Part shown: positions 1 through 12,175 of the stretch, one piece after another
Layout of the letters: every line of letters starts with the position of its first letter
Position numbering within the stretch: the first letter of the stretch is position 1
From: Rosa chinensis
Lineage: Eukaryota; Streptophyta; Magnoliopsida; Rosales; Rosaceae
DNA: 64,000 nucleotides
Direction: 5' to 3'
Assembly (NCBI RefSeq): GCF_002994745.2
Contig: NC_037091.1
Location: 30,878,612-30,942,611 of the forward strand
Position numbers and translations under genes: made by a program
Notes under the pieces: generated by a model
Databases searched by the model: none
Told to the model about the DNA's origin: nothing
What the model saw: the letters and a program-made list of their open reading frames with translations, nothing else

Positions 1-671
1 CTCGACGCCATTCACGTGATACATCAACATATATCATGCACCTCATGCATTCGTATATGCCAATGCATATCAATGCAACTCACATATGTTGCCCGATACA
101 ACAAGCATTTTACATATGCACGCTTTTGTCTTTGTTGTGCAATTAACGGCTCCCTTCTTGCTTACGGAGTTTGGGGACTTGTAGGGGCTAGGCACCTCTC
201 GAACATTACTTATGCTTGATGACATCATGTGTATAACTCTCCAACCAAGAAGCTCCTCTTACTTGGGGACTTCGGGGACTTGTACATACCTCCAACAATA
301 TGTAGGATTTGCTACATCACCAAGCATAAGTAATACCCTCTTGGGGGGCCCACAAGCCATGGTGGGGCCCAACCGAGGCATGCATCCCGTAGCCCGATGT
401 CCAAGCTACGCCACGGTAGTCGGAAGCCGCCAATACCTCACCGGGAAGCCACCTTCCCGCCCTTGCCAACATGCCTCCACAATATGGCTTTCTAGACTAG
501 AATAGTGGTTTCTTATCCCACATTGGAAAACATGTAAAAGACGGAGCCTCCCTCCTCTATAAAAGGAGACTCCTTCCCACTTACTCAACATCTCATGTGC
601 GGTTCGGAGCTATTACGTTATGAAGATCAAGAACTCTCTGCACTTCAATTTCAGACTGTGCGGTTTGGGGA
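1..671 (+). mobile_element. LTR-like fragment with TATA box (left end outside window)
   Basis: No protein homology is visible. The stretch has the build of a plant retrotransposon LTR read on the plus strand: a GC-rich upstream part, then TCTATAAAAG at 556-565 followed by short pyrimidine-rich text. It stops abruptly near 671, where sequence homologous to copia B (around 25461) begins, so a junction lies there. The family is not identified. It could equally be another promoter-bearing repeat. Confidence 0.4.
205..334. repeat. Imperfect inverted repeat
   Basis: The 18-nt arms 205-222 and 317-334 are inverted copies with one mismatch (core ACTTATGCTTG / CAAGCATAAGT), separated by 94 nt. They lie in the presumed upstream part of the LTR-like fragment. 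Confidence 0.55.
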
Positions 672-730
672 TCAAGATGAGACAGAGTAGGGACAGACCA
701 CGACAATTCTTGTCGTTCCTGTTAAACATT

Positions 731-3700
731 TGTGGCATCCCATAGGAGGGGTCCCACAGCGTCGTGACCCTGAGCCAATGAGAAATCGACATGTCACGTA
801 TAACATCCCGATAACTCATTAACCCGAAACCGCAAGGCCTTTTACGTTTAGGTTGTTGGTTTATAAAACATTTTATTGAGCAAATAATTCTAGCAACCCA
901 AAGACTTGAGCGGAAGCTAAAAGGAGCTATAGGCCTTGGGCTCACAATCGGAGCTCAACTTGAATTATTTACAACTAATCTACAGTAAACATGAGAGACA
1001 TGCCCCAGGGTTGTAGGTCTCTCTACTTGAATAACAAACAAACAGAAAGGGAATAAATTGGGCAACTTCAAAATCCGAACGAAAATATTAAGATCTTTGT
1101 TTCATAAAGTTAAAGAAAGTACACCAAGCCAACCACGTGCCTCCATTTCCTGCTCCTCGACCACATGCTTAGTACCTGCATGCCCAATAACGGGTGAGCT
1201 TTCGTCCTTGCATGCCCAATAAGGGCCGACCCTACCATGCTAGGTTTGAAAGTAATATACTTGAAAATATTTACTACATAGTATTGTGAACGTTTATCGA
1301 AAATACTTTAAAAATGCGGCAACCACAAACATTGATTTTCTTTTATAAAATATGCAGCATGCTGAAGCAACCTGAGCTCAGAGATACTCACCTATAGGAT
1401 TTCCAACTCACCTGTGACCGAAACCCTAGTTTGTTGTACTAGGTAAACCAGGTCAACTGCCAATAATAGCCAAATCTATCAACATTATCTATTCACTTTC
1501 CTTACCGGCTATGGGCAACGAGAGTGTCTATTTACTGGCCCAATGCCATATAACATCACTGTCAATTCCCTACGTACACTACTAAGGTGACACGGGCTCG
1601 ACACAACATATGGTCATATCGCCCCTTCGGAGGTTCACGATTTCGACACTATAGGAAGCATTGCTCCTATCACTCTCAGTTCACCATAATCATATCATAT
1701 CATATCTTATCACAACACGCAATGTCGCTAACCTCGATTTTCGTTCAATCTCGATAATTAACAATTAATGCAATAAAAGTCATCGAGGCATCGACTATAG
1801 CATCCATAAATATTTTTGCAGGAAATATAATAATAATTCATAAGCATATACACACAGAGGAAACCACTAACAAGATAGGGACGGCTTACCCTACCTGGAT
1901 ATGGAGTGCTTGTCCACAATTATATTCGTTCTTGACTTCCAATACTTCATCCAGTTCCAAATGCACACGCACGAGTCCTTTAACAAAAACTAAATCCGAT
2001 AAGTAATTGATTCGTAAATCACATTGTTCAATTCCTTTATAGGTTACCAATTTGTCCTTAACCAATATTCAATAGCAACCATTCTCGAACAATTCACTTA
2101 GCATAGTAAGCTCATTCAGGATATGGTGATCATACTTATTTCCCTAATGTATTTCAAGTCAACCAGTTTGACCCTTTTACTTAATCATTAAACGTTAGCA
2201 AATAAATAGTAATTATCATTCCCGAATGATCACATTCTTACAATAATTTTGGGACATGGCGACACTAGAATACTCCCGATTTCTAACCTTGTTTCATGAT
2301 GAACCTTAATTGAGTAAATAAAATCCATTATCTTCCTTGTCGACTTTCCTTATCATTATCCACAACATGAACTCATTTTCATAAATAGTCCATTCTCACT
2401 AATCGATTTCTTTCTGTGTCAAACATAACCTTTCACACATACATAATCTCATTCGCATGAACTCATTTACATTCTGTCAAGCATTGAAAAAAATATTATC
2501 TTTAGTCAAACTTCATTAGTATTCAGTTTCCAGCCATTCAATAAAAAAATGATTCAAAGTCAATACTTTCAATCGATAAACCACAGCTACAACAATCCGA
2601 ACATCACCACACCGATAGTTCTCGAGTAGCTAAAGACCCAGACCCTTACCATGTTCCTTAATGAATTCCTCGACTTTTAGCAACAGTGGTTTCGATTTAC
2701 TGTCCATCATCCATACCCCAGGTCTCCATCTCCACAACAGAACAACAACTTAATTAATTAACCTCAAAGTCCCAACAAAATCAATTTCACAGTTTAAAGG
2801 CTGGAGATTTCTCACCCTATTTCAGTCTGTCGAGAACGTAATCTCCATAATGTGCTGCTTCTTGCAGTCATCCTCAGTTCTTCAGCATCCCATCAAAAAA
2901 TCAAATCAAAACTAAGACCATAAACTCCCCTTTCACTTCAATTCCCTTTCTCCAAGTTCGAGATTCAAGAACAACAACAAAAACAAATTGAACATCAATA
3001 CCCACTACTTTGCAACTGAAACTCAACCAAACAACGAAAGGGGGCTCCGAAAGTGGCTTACCTTTTACTTTTATTACTAAGCCGGCATGGTTCACGGCAG
3101 AGCCAAGGTTTTTCACGCTCCAGCAACGGTGCGTGTGGCGCTTATAGTGGCTCTGGTAGGAATTGGAGTTGGGGGTCCGAAATTTGGGGGTTTAGGAGGT
3201 CGTAAAGCGATGATTGTATCCAAGTTGGTGTTGTAGCTCGATTCAGACCAGAGATTGAAGAATGAAGGACCACAGATCCTCGTCTTAGGCAATGGCGCTG
3301 ACAGTGGTCTCCTGACATCCATGGTCGATGTTGACGGCGGTGAAATGATTGTCAGAAATGGATGTATCAGCTAGGTAAGGCGGCAGGAACTGGGGTGGTC
3401 AGGTGTAGTGGCTAGATTCGATGCATGTCGGATATTTTGGTTGGGCCTTGATCGGAATTGTACCCTAGGTCGATTGGTGGAGGTGGTGTTGTATGGTGGT
3501 GGTCGGAGATAGTGTTTTCCTGCGCTGGCAAAGGGAAGACGAGAAAAGAGAGAGGTTGGGGAGAAAGAGTGCGACGCGGCTGGGTGAGAGGAAGAGAGAG
3601 TTTAGGTTTTTGGGTTCCTAAGTTCCTATTTATACTTGCATGTGTGAAATGTTGAATTTGCCTTTCCGACGAGTTATGCAATTCTGCTAGCTGATTGCTT

Positions 3701-4060
3701 CAGGGTTTTGGGCTCGTAACTTTTCTTTTCTTTGTCTTTCATTGACAACATCCTTTTTAAATTCTCGACTTTGCCTTAAGTCCAAAACTCGATTTCATAA
3801 AAATCCAAAATCGAAAACTTTGTTACTACTCAATTTATCGTCTTTGAAACTTCAATAAACGGTCGCCTCACTAAACTTCTGTATCCTTCTAGGCCTAAAT
3901 GAAGAAATCTCGGCCCAAACTTAAATTATAAGGCCCAACTCATGATCTCAATATCAAGACAATTTCCAAAATCAATTCCTTCACTTAAATTACCTTGTGA
4001 AAAATCTTATTGGCAAAAAAATTATCCTAAAAAATTAAATGAAATTTTCAGGGGCTCACA
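731..4060 (-). mobile_element. Solo LTR related to the LARD family
   Basis: The insert separates two parts of copia A that are contiguous in copia B. CATT (possibly CATTT) flanks it on both sides (727-730 and 4061-4064). Read on the minus strand it starts TGTGAGCCCC and ends GGATGCCACA, the same start as the LARD LTRs at 25760-48215. It shares ordered landmarks with them: GGTGAGCTTTCGTCC near 1190, a CGGAGGTT block near 1625 and CTACCTGGAT near 1890. No gag-pol is seen, hence solo LTR. At 3.33 kb it is longer than the 2.76 kb LARD LTR, so it is a related family rather than the same one. Short ORFs inside are not gene-like. Confidence 0.75.
3625..3634 (-). promoter_or_regulatory. TATA box of the solo LTR
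   Basis: Minus-strand TATAAATAGG lies about 430 nt inside the element's 5' end. The LARD LTRs have a weaker CTTATAGG at the comparable place (about 28173-28183). It would be the LTR promoter; activity is not known. Confidence 0.45.
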
Positions 4061-4331
4061 CATTTATGTTCTTATCTCCCCCCAACGACGGGAAAACTGT
4101 CTTATCAAAGTGACAATCTGCAAATCTAGCGGTAAAGAGATAGCCTGTCAAGGGTTCTAAGTAGCGGACAATGGTTGGAGAATCATATCCAAAATAAATG
4201 CCTAATTGTCGTTGAGGACCCATTTTGGTGCGCTATGGTTGTGCAATTGGCACATAAACTGCACACCCAAATATGCGTAAGTGTGAGACATCAGGCTCAT
4301 ACCCAGTCACCATCTGGGACGCAGAAAAGGG

Positions 4332-5453
4332 TTAAGTGGCAGCAGGCCTCAGACGAATAAGCACAGCTGTATGCAATATTGCATAACCCCAAGAAGAAGT
4401 GGGGAGATTGGTGCGCATTATCAATGCTCTAGCGACCATTTGTGGTCGTTTATTGGCGGCTTCTGTGAGACCATTTTGGGTGTGAACATGAGGAACAGGA
4501 TGTTCAACTTCAATCTCAATGGACATGCAATATTCATCAAAAATTTTTTGATGTAAACTCCCCAGCATTGTCTAGTCTTATAGACTTAATATGATGATCA
4601 AGGTGGTGAGCCCTTAACTTAATAATTTGGGCTAGGAGTTTAGCAAATGCACCATTCCTAGTAGACAAAAGCATGACATGTGACCAGCGTGTCGATGCAT
4701 CAACCAACACCATAAAATATTTAAATGGTCCACAAGGTGGTTGAATAGGTCCACAAATATCACCTTGGATTCTTTGCAAGAATGGTATATTTTCTTTAGT
4801 GTCCTTTGCATAGGATGATCTCGATCCTAATTTTGCTAAAGAGCAGGCTTTGCAGAACGAATGATGGGCTTTAGAAACAACCAATGAGGATTTTGGTTGA
4901 GCCACGAAGTCACAATTGCCTTTAGAAGTAAAAGTTGGAGTCAAAAGAGCTTTGGTGGGGTCAAAGCCACCCTTGGGCCACAGGGGAACGGCGGCGCCGG
5001 CCGGTGATAGCCGGTTTTGGGGTGAACGGTGCCGTGAGGTGCAGAGGCTCCTTTGGGGTCCAAAATCCAATTTTTACTTCTTTTCATTCTGAAAAATGGA
5101 TGTCCGTGTGAATTCTTTAATATACGGATCATCATATCACGACCTGGATGTCCCAAACGGTCATGCCAAAGCCTATATGTGTCGGAATCCCATAAATCAT
5201 CTCTCATAACATGATTGGATTCAATTATTCGAATGGTGGTTGCATACAATCCACTAGAACGACACATAAGTTTCTCTAAGACTCTTTTACGTCCGTAGTC
5301 ATTAGAGGTGATGCAAAGGAACTCTTGTCCATTCTCACAATGTGTTTCCACATGAAAACCATTGGCTCTTATATCTTTGAAGTAATAAAGTTCGAAAAAT
5401 ATGTCCACGACATGAGATAAAATAAATCGAGACTTTATTAATAAAATAGCCAA
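4332..5453 (-). pseudogene. Copia A pol remnant: pre-integrase and integrase
   Basis: Three overlapping minus-strand reading frames make one broken pol segment. The frame 5453-4941 has the GAG-pre-integrase signature (HDRLGHPG with surrounding SSGLY and CENGQEFL). The frame 5070-4537 has zinc-finger-like H/C residues, then the integrase core with the first Asp in QGDICGPIQ and the second in IRLDNAGEF. The frame 4568-4332 has the third catalytic Glu in HTQNGLTEAANK. At least two frameshifts (near 5000 and 4550) separate them. A proline-rich linker between pre-integrase and integrase differs strongly from that of copia B. Non-functional. Confidence 0.85.
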
Positions 5454-5454
5454 T

Positions 5455-5850
5455 GATTACATCAAAGTTTCATGACCATTATCTAATCCAAAATAAAAAT
5501 CAAACTTTAAATAAATTGTAGTCACTCAATCCATTAGGTAACTCCAATTAAATATGACCAGGAAAGTAGGAAGAGATGTCGGTGGAGCGAGGCTCACTTA
5601 AATACCACTAACCTCAAACTAGTTTCCTTAGGCATCATACTTAATTAGATGAGCCTAGTGAGAAAGAGTTAATCCAATAAGTCATTTTATTGATTAAGGC
5701 ATAATTGCCATTACATAATCCTTGGAAAAATAAAAGACTATATTCTAAATAAAAAATCTACGGCAGTTTGTCTTCATCGCCAGATTTTAGTTTTTTTTTT
5801 TTTAAACTCGATGTCTTGATCACCATGATGCGGCTACCTTCTTAGGTACA
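5455..5850 (-). other. Non-coding block between gag and pol (copia A)
   Basis: An AT-rich block of about 400 nt with stops in all minus-strand frames sits where the gag zinc knuckle and protease would normally be encoded. Closely similar sequence is at 49232-49665 in copia B, so it belongs to the family and not to this copy. A minus-strand AATAAA lies near 5440. Confidence 0.6.
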
Positions 5851-5952
5851 TTGCAAATTCAGGTCCATTGATAAGATGTTCCATATCAGAAATATACACC
5901 ATAAAGAGGATTCTCCCTTGATTGAGGCGCATTGGCGCAATATGTATGGTCC

Positions 5953-6768
5953 CTAGGACCGGTGGCGTTGGAAAGTGATGACCATGGCCAACTTTGGCTC
6001 CATGGTTTCCAACCCTTCATCCCTCAAAATCATGCCTCCTACGGTCGTGCGATTGTCGCCTTGGGTGATTACCTTCATGAGCATTTCGATCGTATGGATC
6101 ATGACGTCGATGGCGACTTTCTCTAGCCATAGAACGATGCTCTTGATGGCTATCTTGTAGCCTATCAATTTCTCTTTTCACAAGCTCGTTGCCATGTCTT
6201 TCAGCAGTGGCCATAGCTTCAATAAGTTGATGAAAACTTGTGATCTGTCTAGCATTTACATGAGTCTAGAATAAATCAGAGGACCTATCATAGCGTAGAC
6301 AGGGAAGGTATGGAGGGTTTTCTCAATCAATTGGTCTTCTGTGTTCATCTTTCCACAGAGACGCATCATTGCTCTAACCTGGAGGGCTTCTGAATATAAT
6401 TGCATGACTGTGTCAAATTCAGAGAAGCGAAGATCTTTCCATTCTGCTTCTGTATTCGGAAGGATGGAGTCACGAACATTGCCATATCGTTCGCGAAGTG
6501 CTTGCCAAAGCTTTATGGCGCTATCCTCATTTATGAACTCAAACTAGAGGTCACTATCCATGTGCCGTTTCATGAAGGCAAGTGCCCTGGAATTATCTTT
6601 CTCAGTTTGAGGATCTGGAGCTGTTTCTATAGGACAAAGCTCTTGGATTGTATGCAATAAATCACGAGCAATAAGGTGGATCTCGACATCAACGACCCAT
6701 ATTAAGTACCTTTTTCCTGCATAATCCAATGGAACAAAATCGAGTTTGTTAGTGTTTGACATCCTCAA
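5953..6768 (-). pseudogene. Copia A gag remnant
   Basis: The N-terminus at 6768 carries the SNTNKLDFVPLDYAGKRYL signature of copia gag (UBN2 type), matching the gag of copia B at 50612. A second frame at 6168-5953 has the Arg/His/Asp-rich C-terminal part. Frames are interrupted between 6170 and 6540. No CCHC knuckle is visible. Confidence 0.8.
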
Positions 6769-6922
6769 AGATGAGACAAGAACAAGTTAGTTTCGGAGTC
6801 AGTGCTTCCACGAAAACTAATAATAAGATTTTTGAGCTAAGCTACCAAGAAATCAATTTCCAAGAATTTTTTTTGGATTAGACCGAAACAATGATGTTTA
6901 TATGGTCATAAATCGATGCTTA

Positions 6923-6997
6923 CGGACGCTCTTAGTCCGAAGCTTACGAACACTCTTAGTCCATAATATTTCGATGCTCACGAACGCTCCTAATTCG
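6923..6997 (-). repeat. Three leader hairpins with conserved loop (copia A)
   Basis: Plus-strand units CGGAC-GCTCTTA-GTCCG (6923-6939), CGAAC-ACTCTTA-GTCC (6947-6962) and CGAAC-GCTCCTA-ATTCG (6981-6997). Each is a short stem around a 7-nt loop. On the minus (element RNA) strand, differences between stems are paired or become G-U wobbles, while the loop stays TAAGAGY (TAGGAGC in one). Five related units are in copia B at 50741-50843. Confidence 0.6.
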
Positions 6998-7651
6998 TAT
7001 AGCATGAATCTCCATGATTTCGCTTTTTATAGAATCGAACCTGCGTTATAAGAAAGGTGAGATGTAGAAGAAGGGAGGTTGCAAGTCCCCGAGAAAAAGA
7101 AAGAAATTTAAAATACAAGAAAGCAGAAACTTTAATTTTAAAAACTTACTTGTTGAAATTCGAAGCAGATTCACTTCTGAACAACTTTCACTTCGATTGA
7201 TGTACAGGTCTCAAAACGACTCCAATAGGGCTGAAATTTGGAGGTCAGATAGAAGAGACAGAGGTGAACAATTTTGATGAAGAAAGAATTTGATTTGAGG
7301 TTCTGAATTAGACGTTTTGGGGCTTGTAAACAGACTGATATGCACAGGAATGAGAGGAGAAAGTAGGAGGAGAAGGATGCAATGGGCGTGCGGTAGTGCT
7401 GCTGGGGCAGCGGACGTGCACGCTCTAAAGTTGAAAATATCATAAAATTTATTAAAAAGGGGGCCTCAATTATAGGAATTGAAATAGGGAATTGTGCAGT
7501 GCTGCAGGGGCAGCAGGCGTGTGGCGATACTGCAGGAGGGCAGTGGTGGTGAGTTTCGACAGTGGTGGAGCGGCTAGCGTGGGCTATAGTTAAGAAGATT
7601 TTCAGGTTTTTTGGTTTTTGGTTTTTGTGGTTAGGGCTCGTGCTAATAACG

Positions 7652-7870
7652 TGTTTAAGAATAAAGGATTCGAGAGAGATTGATGAGAGAATTATGTCTT
7701 TCATTATTGAGAGTAGGAGCCCTATATATAGGGATTACATAGTACATGTTCTAATGATACAAGGAAAACTATTCCAAATAAGACTAGGAATTTTAGAACC
7801 TTATCTCCTATTACAAACATGAAACTAATCCTAGTTTGATTAGGCATACATAAGTCGGTTTCCTTCAACA
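7652..7870 (-). mobile_element. 5' LTR of copia A
   Basis: A 219-bp TG...CA segment ending CCTTCAACA on the plus strand, like the 172-bp LTRs of copia B (TGTTGTAGGG...CCTTCAACA). It shares the GTAGGAGCCCTATATATAGGG block and the CTCCTATTACAA block with them. It ends about 120 bp from the stop codon of the neighbouring RLP pseudogene. Confidence 0.75.
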
Positions 7871-7993
7871 ACCAGAACACATAATATATTGCATAAGAAC
7901 AACATGATATAGGCTCAATACTGCTCTAAACACGAGGCTCATGAAGCTAATGTTCAAGAATTGGCCCCTCATATACATGGATTAAATCAGGAC

Positions 7994-10900
7994 TTAAGTT
8001 CTAAGTCCCCTCCTCTGCCTTGTGCTTCTCGGCTGCCTCCTCCTGCTGAATGTCTCTAGAAACCAGTTATGTTTCTTGGCTGTCCAAAAGTTTCCCCCAG
8101 CCACTCCAACTATTAGACCAGCAACAACTCCTGGCAGGACCACAAACCAATCTAGCTCAATTTGAAACCCAGAGTCTTCGTCTTGTTCAAAGGCTGGTGG
8201 TGTTGTGCTCTCAGAATCTTTACATTTCTTTGACAAAGGTTTTCCACACAAACCTGAGTTGCCTTGGTACATATCCTCTTGGAATGTATCAAACTGTCGA
8301 CCTTGTGGGATAGGACCATAAAGACGATTGTGAGATACATTAAAGTATGCAAGGAATGTCAGTTGTACCAGATTACTAGGGATCTTTCCTGAGAGCTGAT
8401 TTTGCGAGAGATCCAACGATTCAAGAGCAATCAAGTTCCCCAAAGACAAGGGGATGAGACCAGTGAGAGTATTGTTGGAAAGATCGATTCAACAGATTAA
8501 GCCCTCTTAGGTTCCCAATGATACCTGGAATCTCTCCTACAAATCTGTTACTTGAGAGGTCTATGAGTTTCATAAGATTAGGGGTCTTGAGGTACTCCAA
8601 TTCAACACCTTTGCTAAAAACTGTAATTCTATAATCATAGAAGAACGTTTCTTGATACTTCCCGCCGAAGAAGATCATGGATCGGAAGTATATATGCTCC
8701 TTTGCATCAACAGATTTCATGGCACTCCAGTTCTCTAGGTAGTTGGAAGGCAAGATACCTGAAAAATCATTGCTAGATAAATCAATGATGGACAGCTTAG
8801 GGAACTCATGGCTACTTGAAGGCTTCCCAATTATACCATGAAATCCATTAGACCGCAAAATGAGAACTTTTAATTTTGAAGCACTCCTAACCAATATGGG
8901 AAGGTATCACTCATCTGATTATTTCCGAAATTAAGAAACAACAACTTAGAACAATTGGCAATTGATCTTGGTAGCTTCCCTTGTAGCTGATTATAACTCA
9001 TGTCAATCCCTCTTAACCACAAGCATCTTTTCGAACCTATTTGAGGAATATCCCCGTGAAAATAATTGTTTTGCAGTCTCAATATCTGAAGAAATCTGAG
9101 ATTCTCAAAACATTGGGGAATCTTGCCATTCAGGTTGTTGTTAGACAAATCAAGAATACATAGTGGCCTTGTGTTGCAGAATGTTGCTGGAATTTCTCCT
9201 GCGTATTCATTGTTTGAAACAGAATAGTATGATATTAACGGCGATGGAATTGGCAGTGATCCTCGTAACATGTTAGAGTCGAGCTGTAAAGAGTATAACC
9301 CATGCCATGGAATAATGACCGGATTTTCTTCAAATCCAGTTAATTGGTTGCCAGAGAGGTTGAGATACCTCAAAGTTTCACCAGTTGAATTCCACATCCA
9401 TTTTGGTATTTGGCCATGAAGATTGTTGTCAGATAGATCTAGATCCTCCAGGTGACTAGTGTATTTCAAAAATTCCGGAAACTCCGTTAAGTTGCAAGAA
9501 CCCAATCCTAGTAGTTCAAGCTTTGGAGCAATAGCATTAAATCCAGTTTTGATCTGCACAGAGAACTTGTTGAGCGACAAACGAAGTCCTCGCAACTTTT
9601 CGAGCTTGGAAAACTCATCCAATTCAACAGACCCACTCAAGTTATTTGAGTGGAGGTAAATATATTCAAGATTTCTTAGCTCGAATACTGACCTGGGAAT
9701 TGCTCCTTGCAGATTGTTGAATCGTACGTCTAACAAAGTTAATTGGCTAAGCTGCACAAGGCAAGATGGGATTTGACCAGTTATTTGATTATGGCCCAAG
9801 TCTAATTCCAAAAGTTGTGTCAGATTAGCCAAACAACATGGAATTTCACCAGTTATTTGATTCTGATTCAAGTCTATTTCCAAAAGTTGAGTCAGATTAG
9901 CCAAAGAACATGGCAAATCTCCCCTGAAGTGGGTATTATCAAGGAACAAGTGGTTAAGTTTGGTCACCTTTCCAACCCTAGACAAGAAATCTGAAACTTG
10001 GCCACTGAAAGTATGGATTGTTGGAAGGTCACGAAGATAACTATAGTCATAAAAGGAAGAAAGATCAAGGAAATTGAGCTGGGTGAGGTTGGAAAGTGAA
10101 GATGGAACATGGGGATAAAATTTACAAGATCGTATGTTCAACAAATTTAAGGCACGAAGATTTCTGATTGAAGCAGGTATATGACCAGTGAAATCGGCTG
10201 CCTGCAAATTCAATATCTTCAAGGGGCTGCTGATGTTAAGGTCATCAGGAAGATAACCGGTTAGATCAAAGTTATCAGCCAAATCAAGTACTTGCAAGTT
10301 TGGTAGGTGGAAAATGCCTACTGGGAATTGCCCCTCCAATTTACATGCATGAAGACGGAGAGATGTGAGAGAAGACAAATTCACCAATTTATTAGGCACT
10401 GTGGAGCGTATCTCGACGTCAAAAAGATGAAGCTGTTTTATGTTGGTCAAGTTCTGAACTAGACTTCTGAAGTTGGGCATTTTGAGAGGAGGCGAATTTG
10501 AAGACAGATGGAGTGTAGATAGCTTGGATAGATATGAAATTTCTGAAGGAATTTGGCCAGAAAATGAAGACATTGAAAGGTTGAGATATGTTAGACTAGT
10601 AAGATCATGGCCTAACCTGGATGGTATTTGAGAGAAGCTGAAGTTATTGTCATAGAGGTCAAGCCTCTGCAACTGAACAAGTTGAAAAAGGCTGCTATTG
10701 GAGTTGATGGAACCATGAAGATGGCTGCTGGCGAGGTCAAGACCAATAACATGGCCAGAGTCGTGGCTGCATTCAACACCGTCCCATGAGCAACAGTTAT
10801 TCAGTTGAGGATCTCCTTCTAGCCTACCCCAATATGCAACTTTCGGATAAGCAAAGGGATCTTGGGACGCCGACTTGTCTATAGTGAAATTAGCTTTGAA

Positions 10901-11047
10901 TTGCAACAAGGCAGAGCGCTCATCATCGTGGCAAAGTGCCTGCGTTTGTTCAAAAGAAAAACAGCATGGAGCATTAATGAGCAACAGGAGTATAAAATAA
11001 CGCACAGAAAAGAAGTCGCACCAGGACGATCCCATTCCCGTTCCCAT
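7994..11047 (-). pseudogene. Cf-type leucine-rich-repeat receptor-like protein, two frame breaks
   Basis: Plants use this family at the plasma membrane to sense microbial or developmental signals, usually together with SOBIR1-type kinases. Translated on the minus strand: signal peptide (residues about 1-31, LLLLINAPCCF), LRR N-cap with CHDDERSALLQFK and NCCSWDGVEC, then about 25 or more extracytoplasmic LRRs of LxxLxLxxNxLxGxIP type with many NxS/T sites. A C-terminal LRR cap, a membrane segment (VVLPGVVAGLIVGVAGG) and a short basic tail without kinase follow. The total span is 1018 codons, normal for the family, with no intron. The frame is broken twice. A missing T in an A/T run gives an immediate TAA at 8870-8872 after residue 725. 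An extra base lies near 8482-8492. The two shifts cancel, so the tail is back in the original frame. As written only a 725-residue product lacking the membrane anchor would be made. Assembly or sequencing error is an alternative to true decay. Confidence 0.88.
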
Positions 11048-11454
11048 GAAAAATTATGTTTCTTAGTTTATGTGGAAGTGTATGTACGTAGGTTTGTGGG
11101 TTTCACATAACAGAGAACTTAAACTCCCTTTATAGACAAAGAACAGAGCTTCTTTTATGAGCTGGGATGTTAAACTAGAAACAAAGTCTTCAGGAAATTT
11201 ACAATGACAAAGGTCGTTTTTTCATACAATGTAGTGTGTTTGGCATGGAGCTCTTGAACAATTGTGCATGGTGTCTTACTCTAGTTTCTGCTAGTTTGGT
11301 TGTGTATGTTATTTTGTATATACATTTTCCAATTTCTAAATTAAAAATCCCAATGCATTCTTATAGTCAAGTCAATGATCTATGCGATTCATATAAGTAG
11401 GTGTTTTCTTTTAGTTAAAGAATATAAGTTTTGTTTGCTTTCTATCGGTCGGTC

Positions 11455-11658
11455 CATCTGTTAGAATTCCCCAAAGTTTGTTAGGTGGAAAACGCCTGCC
11501 GGAAATTTCCCTAACAATCCACATCCTAGTACGCTGAGAAATTTCCCTCCCGGAAATTTCCCTTACAATCCATCTGTTAAAATTCCCCAAAGTTTGGTAG
11601 GTGGAAAACGCCTACAGGAAATTTCCCTAACAATCCACATTCTAGAAGGCTGAGAGAT
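11455..11658 (-). repeat. Tandem duplication of an RLP LRR fragment (116-bp period)
   Basis: Two copies (11455-11540 and 11571-11658) share CCCCAAAGTTTG, AGGTGGAAAACGCCT and GGAAATTTCCCT in order, with a third partial piece between them. On the minus strand they encode the GKFPVGVFHLPN-type LRR piece also present in the RLP near residue 240. They look like fragments shed from an RLP gene. Confidence 0.65.
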
Positions 11659-11909
11659 ACGAGAGATGAAGCATTTGTCAAGAATCGATCTCTACCAACG
11701 CTCCCATCTATTTCCTCGTCACGATCACTTTTGTTGAGTCGGAGGGAGCTATCCAGGGAAGCATCTCCCTCCGTAGATATACTGCTGGCATTGGCAGGGT
11801 GAAAGCTGGGGAAATTGAAGGTCAATGGAGTTGCAGAGAGCGGCAATAGTAATAAAAGAAGAAGCAATTGAAACTTTAGGGACAACCGGAATGTGTTTTT
11901 GACTGCCAT
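11577..11909 (-). pseudogene. Chimeric fragment: lectin-receptor-kinase start joined to RLP LRR
   Basis: A 110-codon ORF. Residues about 1-27 are a hydrophobic signal peptide (FQLLLLLLLLPLSA). Residues about 28-75 resemble the start of a legume-type lectin domain (LTFNFPSFHPANA, EGDASLDS, then DGSVGR), as in L-type lectin receptor kinases. Residues about 78-110 are an RLP LRR piece (SSLVSLSLLECGLLGKFPVG). The join is in frame but the protein ends at once, so this is a gene fusion remnant. Expression is unknown. Confidence 0.55.
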
Positions 11910-12175
11910 TTCTGATTTTTTTTGTTTTTTTTTTACGAAGATATTAGATATGTAGTTGTACTAAAAGTAAATTTCTAACCAACACCTAGTTACGATGACT
12001 TTGTGTAGTTAGATTCCATTTGTATACTTGGTGAAATCTGGCATATCTTAACCAAACCTTTTGCATGGCTGGTCGTGCACTTGTATGGTGGTGTATGGTC
12101 CAAGTCTCCAAGACCTAAATAACTTTTGAATTTTCTCATTAATATACATTCCCTGTACTATACCCAGTCATATAT

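Larger units (their letters stand above)
672..7870 (-). mobile_element. Ty1/copia element A, 3'-truncated, split by a solo LTR
   Basis: On the minus strand the order is 5' LTR (7652-7870), leader with hairpins, gag remnant, non-coding block, pre-integrase and integrase remnants, then a 60-bp stub at 672-730 beyond the inserted solo LTR. It aligns along its length with copia B (23060-51723) of the same window. Reverse transcriptase, RNase H and the 3' LTR are missing, replaced by the LTR-like sequence left of 671. All coding parts carry frameshifts or stops, so it is a dead copy. Confidence 0.85.

Noticed and set aside
1..671. Endogenous pararetrovirus fragment.
   Set aside because: Only promoter-like sequence is present. 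No movement, coat or polymerase coding text was seen, so an LTR fragment is the simpler reading.
6923..6997. A CRISPR-like or simple tandem repeat for the ACTCTTAG units.
   Set aside because: Spacing is irregular, units are hairpins with varying stems, and the context is a plant copia leader.
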